A stretch of 64,000 nt of DNA from Siphonodentalium dalli. Taxonomy: Eukaryota; Mollusca; Scaphopoda; Gadilida; Siphonodentaliidae. Every line of letters starts with the position of its first letter. Position 1 is the first letter of the stretch. The notes below the pieces were generated by a model. It was given only the letters and a program-made list of their open reading frames with translations, made no database searches and was not told the origin of the DNA. This document shows, piece by piece, positions 1 through 11,600 of this stretch. The translations under genes and the position numbers were made by a program. The stretch covers positions 19,534,991 to 19,598,990 of the forward strand of contig CP136061.1 in the NCBI GenBank assembly GCA_032622095.1. The letters are read 5' to 3'.

Positions 1-392
1 TAAAATTTCGTCTAAATCCCATCAAAATTGGCGATTTGACCTTGAATTGACCCGATTTCAAGGTCAAGGTCACGTCGCACGGGCAAATGAATATGCTTAT
101 GAGACTCCCCATACGAAAGTACCCCCACCAACCAAGTTTCATCGAAATCCCGTGATATTCGGGCGTTTGACCTTGAAATGACCCGATTTCAAGGTCAATG
201 TCACGTCGCACGGACAAATTAATAGGCCCATGCCACCCCCCGGTCGAAAATACCCCCACATACCAAGTTTCATCGAAATCAGCTCGGCCGTTTTCGAGTT
301 CATCGCGAACACACACATTTACAGACACACCACACACACACACACAGACAGATCTTCCAAAATATATAATAGACTAGAAGGTGACCCGACTT
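1..392 (+). repeat. Dispersed repeat rich in AGGTCA half-sites, (CA)n tail
   Basis: Units of roughly 130 bases contain 'accaagtttcatcgaaatc' and GACCTTGAA/TTTCAAGGTCA, and end in a (CA)n tract followed by CAGACAGATCTTCC and AATATATAATAG. Nearly the same sequence recurs at 49665-50156 in the same orientation. The window begins inside the element. No protein-coding capacity is visible. Confidence 0.8.
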
Positions 393-1170
393 CGTCCGGG
401 CTTTGACCTTGAATTGACCATTTTGAAGGTCAGGTGGGGTCAAACACCAACACCCCAAAAATGGTGGAAATCGGCCCAGCGGATACCGGGAAATCGGCCC
501 AGCGGATACCGAGATACCTATGCATCAAATTTCGTCCGTAAAAATCCGCCAGTTTAACCCGATTTGATTTCCACTCAAGTATATAAACGCGCCTCATATA
601 CACACGCTCATTAATTATCAAGTTTCAACGTAAAGATAAATTACCATCGGTGCCCGAGATATCGCCAAGACGTCTGAAACAGTCAAATGCATCGGCCGGT
701 TAAGCGTTAACGTGATCTAATGTTATGACCTCTAACGACGTCATAGAAGTTACGCATTGTTTTTATCTTGATGGAAGATAGTACCACTTCTTCTTGATAA
801 TTGAGGCAGATAACTAAAACGGATACGTACACATTATATATCGTTGGAAAGAGGAAACACGAAAGATTCTCACAGTGTCATTAGTATGACTGGCATTTTA
901 TTATTCGCGCTGTTTCGAATCGATTTGTAAGCACCGAGCTCAAATGAAAGTCCCGCAACACAGCGTAAAAACAGATTTGACCTCGGCACGTGAAAAGTTG
1001 ACCTCGGATCTGAAAATTAATATGCCTATGCCACTTCCCGACCGATAGTATCCTCACATACGAAGTTTCATCGAAATCGGGTCGGCCGTTTTCGAGTTCA
1101 TCGCGAACACACACACACACACACCACACACACACAGACAGATCTTCCAAAATATATAATAGATGAACTC
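392..1170 (+). repeat. Further fragments of the same dispersed repeat
   Basis: After 'agactagaaggtgacccgac' the family continues with a GACCTTGAATTGACC block to about 600. A second fragment with the (CA)n-AGATCTTCC tail is at 945-1166. The intervening 610-940 shows nothing recognisable. Confidence 0.65.
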
Positions 1171-3379
1171 CTTTCATACAAATTTTATAAGTTTTTTCAC
1201 TTGATCTGAGAATCTGTTCAGTTTTTTCATAATCGTTTAAATTGTTGAAATTTGGAATTTTATGTTTCAATTCGTTAAAAAGAATGTCCCTTTCCTCGTG
1301 CGATTTTTGTCATAATAAATTCACGGTTTGACATACAGATAGTCGATCATCGTCATTTATATATCATTTTAGACATGGACAATGCGGGATGACCGGCGTT
1401 CATACGGCAATAGAAAATTTATCCATATTCCATATGGCTGTTAACTGGTATTCCATATTCCACCCTCTGTGTTAAGTGGTATTCCGTATTCCAGGGGGTG
1501 GGGGTGGGGGCCTCTTGAGTTTGTTTTGACTCAATTTGAGTTTGAAGTTCAAGTGGTGAGGTACAATTTGTTGCAACCTCAAAGGTTTTTGGAAAAGTTC
1601 ATGTGATTGTTTAGATATTTATGTTTTTCAGAGCCTGAGATAACTATATATACAAGCAAGTTCAGGCTTGAAACTAAATGTCTGTAAGGTTTGTGATTTG
1701 TTGCGGAAGCAAGAAGAGCCAAAATTTGTATAGCCATTACTTAAATCAGTGCCCATATAATCTAAAAAAATAGTAAGCTGTTTGTCTCACCTGTGTTTTC
1801 CGCTACTTGTTTTACCAGAAAAATTAAGTGACATAAAACAAACCGCTATTTCAGGAAGATGCAAATAAATATGAACAAATGGAGTATAAGAATACTTACA
1901 AAAGTAAATAGAATAACAGTTAGTTGTCATATACTTAGTGTGAAAAACGAAATAATCCTGGTATAAAGTTAGTTTACAATAGAATAAACAGTAGCGATTT
2001 AACATGTGTCCTGCAGATATGCACTGGAAATGAAACTGTGGAAGTGAGGTTGCTAGTACAATTGCTTCCAACTTCCAAGTGACAAAAAACAAATTCAAAC
2101 ACAAAACAATATCAATTATGAGGTCAGGCACATTCTGAATTCCACTATTATAGTGGTATATCATATAACCATTACCGTTTTGTGAATTTGATAAAAGAAT
2201 GATAATCCAAAATCATATTTCACACAAATTATTCAAAATCAGTGTCGAACGAATTTGGTATCATACATATGTTTTGTCCAGGAGAATTATTAATCATGAT
2301 GGCACACGATAGCAATTCAATTAGCATTCAATTAGTTTAAATGTTGTTATGAAGGAGCGCGATTGATTCATCCTTTTATTGTCATTTAGAAAGGCATATG
2401 ATATATTCGTAATATATTATTGAATAACAAAGCTGGCGCAAAAGATTCCACAACAAATTTTGTTGGAAGACTGTTCATTCGCTGCGATATTGTTAAGAGT
2501 GTAATTTGGCTGTGCATGGGAGATCGCACACTTCATGCAGGGTTTACCTCCCTTGATGACTCAATGGACCTATCCGTAGGTACCGCCCACATATAGGCTA
2601 AATGGTTACTGTTACTAAGCACCACAAGCCATCTCAATTTCTCTACATATTCATTACTAAAATGGATTCGGATGAGAACGGACTGTGTTTTTAAACTCCA
2701 TGTAACACGATAATATAGCTTCTTTCCGAGATTCACGATTTTCATGATGCCTATGTGCATATATGCATCTTGTAAAAGTGACGGTCATTAGATATAAACA
2801 AAAATAGAACCAGATTTGAAAAAAAAAATCAAATGTGATTTGTTGGCCATTTCCTATAACCAACAAAGATCGTTGTTTACGTCGAATCAAGCTGTGTAAC
2901 AGAAGCCATTATATCTTCAATATCGAATAGAATATATAATATCGAAGCTATGCTAACAGTTCACAACTTGATGAAATAAGCCAACCGGAGGTGAAAATGT
3001 GGTAATTGATCTATAATCCCTCTTTTGTTGAAATAAATACAACGATATCAGTTCCCTGTACCTCGAGCGTCCCCCATGAGCCCCGGAGATATTAGAGGTG
3101 CCGACAATTTTCGACCGGATGCAAAGGATTATCAAATAGTGGTCTTTTTAAATTCCACATCCTACATGTATTTGGCCGTCACTAAAGTACATTAATGAAA
3201 ACGCCGATTATCATGGAGTCAGTTACTTGTCATGTGGCAACAATGGCACAAAGTGAACTCGTTCGGTGAAGGTTGCATGTATACACCACGAAGCACGTGT
3301 CCATGTGTGAAATTTCGTGTAATTCTCTTAGAAAACATTTGTTGATTCCCATTTTCATGATGTACATTTTCGCATTAAT
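1170..3379. other. Upstream region without a recognised gene
   Basis: AT-rich sequence with a G-rich run near 1495-1510. Short open frames here have no recognisable composition or motif. No feature is supported. Confidence 0.5.
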
Positions 3380-3439
3380 ATGGAGGAAGATTTAGATTCT
3401 CAATTGGATTCAGTAAAACGTTCGGAGAAGATCCTACAG
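3380..3439 (+). other. Candidate upstream exon with a short ORF
   Basis: An ATG at 3380 opens 20 codons (MEEDLDSQLDSVKRSEKILQ) that end at a good donor, CTACAG|GTTAGT. It may be a 5' exon of gene 1: splicing to 5448 would end the small ORF at TGA 5457-5459, overlapping the gene 1 ATG as ATGA. Alternatively it joins phase 0 to an acceptor at 3711-3712, which keeps the frame open to 3873. I do not recognise the peptide. No TATA box or other promoter element is convincing. Confidence 0.3.
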
Positions 3440-4760
3440 GTTAGTGTATATAGCAGACATTTGAACTCAATATTACCACGGTATTATAACAGCAATACAT
3501 GTATACATATAATGAAAAACATTTCACATAAAAAAATGCTCGCGGCACAATTAATATTTATAACGCATCATCGATCGGGACTGCTATTTCCACTTTTTAG
3601 TTTGAAATCTGTTATATTAACATTGAACTTTAAATAACATGAGGATCCGAGTGTGGTCGTTAGCATTGTTTAATCCAGCATAAACAGTTGTCTTAGTTAC
3701 TTTTTGGTTTAGGAAACCGAACTTAAAACACTCCGGGATATTTGTATAGATATCGTTCGTCAACCGGACATGTTCCCCATGCACATTTCAACACCTTTGT
3801 TGCTAAATAACAGATATTTTGCTCTCGTGTTTGTAAACCCCCTACTGCTTATAATCATGGATGTTAAGGAGTAGCTTGTGGTGTTTCCCATATCGCTAGG
3901 CAGACTCATTTCGCATCGACACTGGTGACATTGTATGATTGTACCCACATTTGGTTGACTTCCATGATATTAAGATATATACAAAGCGAACAGCTCAGCA
4001 ACATGTTGTTGCCCTTATTAAATAAGCACACGAAATATCAACAACAAAAATTGAGTAATTTCATACCTTAAGTTTGGAAAATCCCACTAGAACCAAAGAA
4101 CTATATTGCGAAACTCTATGATTGGTTCTCCAATTATTTTATCAATACAAAATTCTAAATGCACATGGACGACAATATGATAGCACGCATTTTAAGTCAA
4201 GCAGAAGAGTTCTAATTTGCTGCAATTATGACTAGTAGCTTGCGAAAATCATCAACAAAACTACCGCTCTAATTCTTCATTCTGTCAATTAAGTTTTTAT
4301 TGTGGGAATTGTTCTCAAAGCACATACATGTAGGAAAATTGACTTTGCAGTTGTCAGTTTGATGTTTTAAATTTGTATAGCATTTTGCAACACTGGGTAG
4401 ATTTTGTATATCATTCCCTACCAATACATGTTTTTTCATTGTAAATTGGTTAGCCGAAATCGCATCGTAAATTGTGATGTGAATTCAGTTAAATTGAGCC
4501 CTTCTTTGGGGCGATCGGTTTCGCCATTTTGGTTGGAAAACCAGGCAATAAATATAGAAAACCACAGACTGGTACCCAGCTGGTGACAGAGTCAGAAAGG
4601 AAGTATGATTGGGGCGCTGTGGTGGAGATCAGATTGTAGTTCCCAAGTTGAAGTTGATGATGTTCACCCATTAGTCACCTCGATTATGTAATTTATTTTC
4701 TGTTGGGATATAGAATCTTAACAGAATTTAAAAATTAATTAAAAGCAATGTTAATTTGAT
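3440..4760. other. Unassigned AT-rich sequence
   Basis: Apart from the possible acceptor and open stretch at 3713-3873, nothing is recognised. Confidence 0.45.
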
Positions 4761-4763
4761 ACT

Positions 4764-5190
4764 ATACATGTAGATACTTCCCTGAAGATGAGGCCTAAGC
4801 AGAATGAGGCCCCCAGAGTGTGAATTTGGTGTTGCTATCCTGCACAGTAGGCTAGCATCATCAAATTCACCCTCTGGGAACCTCATTCTGCTTAGGCCTC
4901 AACTGCTATGGGAAAGATTAGATTGAAGTTCCAAAGTGATGTTCACCCGTTAGTCACCTCAATTACCGGTATGCAATTTATCTTCTGTAAATTAGGGGAT
5001 ATAGAAACTAAACAGAATGGAAAAGGTAATTAAAAACAATGTTAATTTGAGACTATCTATACTTCCCAGAAGATGAGGCCTATGAAGAATGAGGTCCCTA
5101 GAGGATGAATTTGGTGATAATAGCCCACTGTACATATGGGATAGCATCACTAAATTCACCCTCTGGGGACCTCATTCTGCAAATATCAGA
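4764..5190. repeat. Two foldback repeats with GAATGAGG...CCTCATTC arms
   Basis: The copy at 4790-4899 is a near-perfect inverted repeat with arms starting 'ggcctaagcagaatgagg' and ending in its complement. A second, more diverged copy is at 5070-5180. The two are flanked by a shared sequence resembling 'gttaatttgaractat', giving a roughly 290-bp tandem arrangement. Other copies are at 8485-8680 and 18055-18400. Confidence 0.75.
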
Positions 5191-5220
5191 CACACTAAAT
5201 CCAGGCTTGTGAAGTGGGAA

Positions 5221-5430
5221 TTAACACTTCCATGACTGGAGCTTTCTGAAATTTTACGAAAACCATGTGCCAATGCATTCTCTTATATAAGCGAGCCTCC
5301 CAAAGGGAACAATATTTACCTTGACAACCAAATTTTGCCAATGCATTCTCTTAAATATGTGAGGCTCCCTATGAGAGACTCACATATATACATGTAAGAG
5401 AATGTACTGACGCTGGATCGTTAATGCTGT
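5221..5430. mobile_element. TTAA-type palindromic MITE, 3' truncated, abutting gene 1 exon 1
   Basis: It starts TTAACACTTCCATGACTGGA, contains two copies of the GCCAATGCATTCTC hairpin, and fades at 'ggatcgttaatgctg'. The next 15 bases are the polypyrimidine tract of the exon 1 acceptor. Confidence 0.7.
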
Positions 5431-5447
5431 TCTGTTCTGTTTTTCAG

Positions 5448-5636
5448 CTACAGATATGAGTGTGATAAGCTGGCTACAGAAGCAGTTCTTCATGCATCTG
5501 CTGTGTGCCTACATCTTCATCGCCAGTGGATGTATTGTCTGCTTTATAATGCTTCTTGTCTGCCTCCTCATTTGGCCATTTAATCGACAACTTGCTCGCA
5601 AAATCAATGTGCACCTCACATATGCACACTGGTCAA
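5448..5636 (+). CDS. AGPAT3/4-like: Gene 1 exon 1 of the CDS (N-terminal membrane segment)
   Basis: The acceptor TTTTTCAG ends at 5447, eight untranslated bases follow, and the ATG is at 5456-5458. The donor is A|GTAAGT after 5636, leaving phase 1. The exon encodes residues 1-60, mostly one hydrophobic helix with FIASG followed by WPFNRQLARKIN, as in the AGPAT3/4 N-terminus. The bases just upstream of the polypyrimidine tract belong to a truncated MITE (5221-5430). Confidence 0.92.
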
Positions 5637-8600
5637 GTAAGTTTAAAATGACTCAAAATGTTTTGACATTCTAGGGATCAAAAGCTGTTGTTAAATACAT
5701 TAAATACTTATATATTTGTGTAAGGAATATGTATGTCTTGCAAAGACTTATCAAAATGATAGAAATTATCTAGGGATCCCTATTTTCTCCAGCATGTAAC
5801 AACACAGAGGCTTCTCTATTAGTTTCTTTATGGTAAGAATAAAGACCCCTCATGTCACTCCTGTGTGGAATATTGAAGCAGTTGTTTAAATATTTACGAT
5901 TTCAATAAGTTACATTGTTGTCACTGTGGCATGTACAGTCTGTATTTAAGTGTTACACATATTTATGAGCCTACTTTGATCCTAGGCGATAGGGACAAAA
6001 GAAATTGATTAATTTCCCAGGCTTAATTTGAGGCTTAAATTTTTGAGTCACTTCAGATACAGCCATATATATCTATACTATCTATACTATCACTGACGAC
6101 AGCCTTGCAATCCAATTGATCAGTTTCGAGGCTGATATGGGGCTCTGTAACAATACCAGGTTTAATATGTATTTCCAAATCATACTGGAAGTCAGGTTCA
6201 TGATAGGATTAAAGCATTATGGTGCATTTCACAGTGACAGGTCCCTCACAAATACTAGTCATACATGTACAGTAATTCCCTAAATAATCAACTCCTTAAC
6301 CACAGCAGAATTATGGGTAATTTTTCAGGATTTAGTGGGAAATATGGCTTGTTGTCATTCATCGGAAAACTCTCAGTGATCAAAATAGCCTCATAAATAT
6401 GTGTAACACTTACATGCCACAGTGACAACAATGTAACTTATTGAAATTGTAAATATTTAAATAACTGCTTCAATATTCCATATAGTGAGAGCTTTCCGAT
6501 GAATGACAACAAGCCATATTTCTGAATAAATCCTGAAAAATTACCCATAATTCTGCTGTGGTTATGGAGTCGATTATTTAGGGCATTGCTGTAGCTCCTA
6601 ACTTACCTAAATGTCATCTTAACTCTTGTAATTCTTGTAATTCCACAAAACCATGGCCACAGATTTTACAGTTGTCTCCCATGCTTGAGTGAGACACAGG
6701 GATTTGTCACCTGCTAGAGACCTGAAATGTACCTGATGGCCACCAGGCCCAAGGGTGACATTCCAGGTAAAGAGTGGTGACAAATCCACCTGTGTAACAT
6801 AAACAAGGGTGATGACTATTTTGTTATCTGGCAATGTCTTGTACACTGTTCAACGGATGCCATGCTTATAACATATATTTACAATATAGTTATCATTACC
6901 TACATCATTATTATCGTCATCTTTATCATCATCACATCACATTTGTCCTCATCATCATCATTATTATCGTCTTCACGATCATCATCATTGTCATCGCTAT
7001 CATCATCGTCATCATATTTGTCATCATGATTATCATCTTCATAGTCATCAGAATCATCAAAATCGTCATCATTGTCATATACCTCCTCGTCTTCCATGAA
7101 CTTTCTACATTGTCTCCGAGATATAAAATACAGTTTAAGTCATGAGACCATTCAACAGGAGCCTCTGGTACTGGTTACTAGGAATATAACTTTTTTCCTA
7201 ATTTTTTATTATTTATTTAACACTTTTAAAGGTACTTAAAGGTACTTAAAGGGAGGCCTTGGTGGTGGGTATCCTGTGAAAATATTTTCACCCGTCAAAA
7301 ACTGCCACAAACAGAAAGAATATTAAAATGTAGATAGACTTTGTTCGTATACAAATAAGAATTATCACATAAACAGTATGTTATTGTCACATGTTTGACC
7401 ATTGTTAAGTAAACAAAACCATAAAAAGTTACTTTCCTGGTGTTTGTTTATATTATGATGGTAAACATAAAGAGCGTTCTTTGTTGCTGCATTCCTTATA
7501 TGGAACTAATAAAGAGCGTTTATATAATTTCTGTGTGTTTAGCCAATAGCATAGTGCTGTCTTCTGTAACACAATCAGGCTCTTGCTTAGGTAAAATATA
7601 GTAGGTCTTTGTGATAGCATGCTGTTTACGCGATGGTCATGGTATATATGAATGAAACTTTATGCGTTTTAATGTTTTTCTGTTTACGATGATTGGAACA
7701 AATATGAATATTTTCGACAACTAAGGCCTCCTGTGCCTTTAAGTGAAATAATTGAAGCTTCAGACGTATCTCCTGTGTTTTGGGGAACAATATTATAAAC
7801 GTGTCTTCAAAATGAGTTTCATAGATTTTCATTTTCTTGTTGGAGACAAAGCATTCTAAACTGCTTTCAACGCTCTTTTTATATGCTGATGCTCATTTTA
7901 TCTTGCAGATTTTACGTTCATGGCGCAATGGTACACAGGCTCAGATGTTCTCCTTCAGATGGATGAAAGTGAGATGAAGCATGTGGGAACAGAAGACGTC
8001 ATATTCATTATGAACCATAAATACGATATAGACTGGTTGATGGCTTGGGTTATTGCAGAAAGATTTGGCTTGTTGGGAGTAAGTATATATACTGGTAACG
8101 ATTTCACTTGTTAGAACAATGTAGTAAGTCTATTTACTGATAACAATTAATCGTCGATTAATTTTTCATATATGTGTCCTATTGTTATAAACTGTCAATC
8201 ACATCACTAGGTGTTAAAGGTTAAAAGCAATAGTACATGATAAAATTTATATATTTCAGAATACAAAGATATATGGCAAGGACATTCTCAAGTATGTCCC
8301 ATTTATTGGCTGGATCTGGCGTATGACAGAGAGCATATTTCTGAAACGTGATTGGGAGAAGGACCAAACTATAATTAGAACTAGCCTCGAGGCTGTTGTT
8401 GATTACCCGAAAGGCTGGCCTGTTACGGTAAGTGAAAACTCTACTACCATCATTATTCATGTTGGATGCAAGCCTGCAAATAGTGTGTCTGTCATTTGCA
8501 GAATGAGGTCCCCAGAGGGTGAATTTAGAGATGCTATCCAGCACAGCAGGCTAGCATCACCAAATTCGCCCTCTGGGGACCTCATTCTGCTTAGGCCTCA

Positions 8601-11600
8601 TCTTCTGGGAAGTATCTCTAGTCTCAAATTAACATTGTTTTAGTTACTTTTTCCCTTCTGTTAAGTTTCTATATTCCTTAATTTTTAGAAGATAACATGT
8701 ATAATTTACAGGGGGGGGGGGGGTAGTTTTTTTTCATCTGGCATTTCGGGGACCCACCAACCCCAAACCTGCAAAAAATATTTCTACTCCCAATTTTTTG
8801 ACACCCACCCCCCAAATTTCACTAAAATTGGTCTAAAATCGCATAAAACTCTACTGATATCACTCATATGACTGGGAATGATCTCAATTAGTTCAAATAA
8901 TAGTTTATCCTGTTTCAGAAGCTGTTTTAATTTAATTTTTTTTTTTATAAATTGCTGATCATCTGTAAACTTAGGTCATTGTGCAGAATGCAAATTTTGT
9001 TCTTAATTTCTTACTATTTCCTGATTAGTCTGTCAACCAGCCCATTATCTAACATATTCCATACCACTTATGTTAGTCTACTGGAGCAACTCACTTCTAT
9101 TATACTAAACTACCTGTGGGACTTGGCACACATTTTGATCTTCGACAGAGCCTTCATTTAGCGGCAGCCCCTTTGTGCGCTTCAAGCACATTTGGTCATG
9201 AAACATTTTGATTTATATATATTGTTTTAATATATTTTGTTTTAAGATTGAATTCCTTGCTCAATTTAACAAAACCAATTGTATTTTTTTTTTTTTTAAT
9301 TAAATATTTTGAAAAACTAATACCATTATAACATCCGCCAGGGTACCCCGAGTCACCACACCAAATTTGGTTGACCTCAGTCCAGGGGTCTGAGAGAAAA
9401 ATCCGGACAGATCCTACTTGTTTATATATATATATATGACAAGCAGTTACAGCACAATACCAGACTTGGATACTTTAGTATCTGAGTTGAAAGACATGCA
9501 AATAATTCACTGATTGGCTTGATGCACTGATTACAGATATTTTGTACCCATTGATAGCCACATAGATGTTTGAGACAGTTAATCGCTCTTTTTCCATGCG
9601 CACAATGATCTAGGCATTAGTTACATCAGGACAAGTTTACTTATATATGCAAACTTAGGTCATTGTACAGGATACACACAATTCCATAATTTCTAACCAT
9701 TTCCCGATTAGTCTGTCAACCAGCCCATTATCTAGCATTATGCCTTAACAGTTTTGTTAGTCTACTGGAGCAACCTCTGTTATAATAAATGACAAACAGT
9801 CACTATGCCAGACTCAGATATTTTAGGTGTTGTGAGAGTAACAGATCATACAAATATTTCACTGATTGGCTTGATGCACTGATGAACAGTGTGATCACAG
9901 TTATATTCTAACCATTGATAGTCAGATTAATGTTTGAGGAAGTTGCTCGCTCTTTTTCCATACGCACAATGATCTAGGCTTTAGTTACATCAAGACAAGT
10001 TTATTTATTTCAGTTTTACATTTCTCGAAGCTTCTTTCCAAAGGGTGTCGGGAAGGAAATGTGTTTTGCCCCACCGCCCCACATTCAACATGCCATAGCT
10101 TAATGTCATCTCCACTAAGGCCCATATAAGGTCACAGTAACATAAATATGGTGTTTTTGCAGTTATAAATTCTTATAATATGTTTTAAACTGTTACAAAT
10201 GTCAAATAAGGTCACAAAAGGTCTTTAGTCAAAAATTTGCATGAGGTTGTAAAAAATGCGTTTTTTGCCCCTCGGGCCACCCACCCACCCTGGCATACCT
10301 TTCTGCAAATATTTTACTACCCCCCCCCCCCCCCCTGGAATTGAGGTGAATAATTGGTGAACATCAACAACTTCAATGGCATAAACTTGCTGAAATTGAA
10401 CAAAGAGAAGTCGAGATATCGTATCAGAAACTACCAAAATCTACTGAAGAAATCGGGTTTTCACTGTCTCTGTCCGCTTTGAGGCCTTTGACCTAGTTAT
10501 AACATCAACATTTTTTTTAGCAATAATTGTCGCAAACGTATAATTAAACATAGGGAGTCGCGCATATATAAGAGAGTACATTGTCCTAACAATATATTTA
10601 CCTTGACCATGTAAGCCAGTACATTCTCTTATATATGCAAGGTTCCCTATGGGAGACTCGCATTTATATATTGGAGAATGCTATGTCACAGGATCTTTAA
10701 TGCTGCACCAGCGCTGCTCCCATCATGAAATGTTTAAGTGAGTCTTTCCCAGGCATTTCATGTATTTACTGATATTTTTGTGGTTCCCGGAATCTTTAAA
10801 GCTTCCATGATTGGAGCTTCCTGAAATTTTGCGAAAACCCTGTGCCAATGCATTCTCTAATATATGTGAGTCTCCCATGTATAAGAAAATGTATTGGCCT
10901 AACAATATTTACCTTGACCTTGTAAGCCATTGCATTCTCTTATATATTCGAGGCTCCTTGTGGGAGACTTGCATATATAAGAGAATGCACTGGCACAGGA
11001 TCTTTAATGCTGCACAAGTGCCACTCCCATCATGAAAGGGTTAATAATTATTGTTCACACTGATGCTACAACTATTTAGGGTGATAGGACAATATTGATG
11101 TTAACCCTTTACCCAACAAAACGGCCAAAACCGGCAAAATAAAGCTTCAACAGCCTAAAATATCTTCGGTCTGTCTCAATAGAACCATACAAATATGGAT
11201 ATCATTGGAACCGGCTCCTTGACCACATTGTGATAGTTACAGTTATGCCCTGTGCCAATGCATTCTCTTATATAAGCGAGTCGACCATAGGTCGCCTCAC
11301 ATATATAAGAGAATGCATTGGCCTAAAACACTTTTTACCATTTTTTCTTACATTTTTTAACAATTTTATAATTTTTAATGTGTTAAGCCAATGCATTCTC
11401 TTATATATCCGAGGCGACCTATGGTCGACTCGCATATATAAGAGAATGCATTGGCACAGGGCCGTTCTGTTGGGTAAAGGGTTAATCTTCCCAGAAGCAT
11501 AATTCAACTGTGTTCTGTTCCCATTTCAGATATTACTGTTTCCCGAGGGGACACGATTCACACAAGATAAGTTGAAATCCAGTAACGAAGTTTGTCAAAA

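Noticed and set aside
6900-7145. Asp-rich and Ile-rich open frames on opposite strands
   Set aside because: They are translations of an imperfect TCA/ATC repeat in a gene 1 intron.
11230-11507. Recurring peptide with CILLYMR and IYKRMHW on both strands (also at 16.3, 24, 47 kb)
   Set aside because: It is the translation of the palindromic MITE module; a palindrome reads the same on both strands. It is not a gene family.
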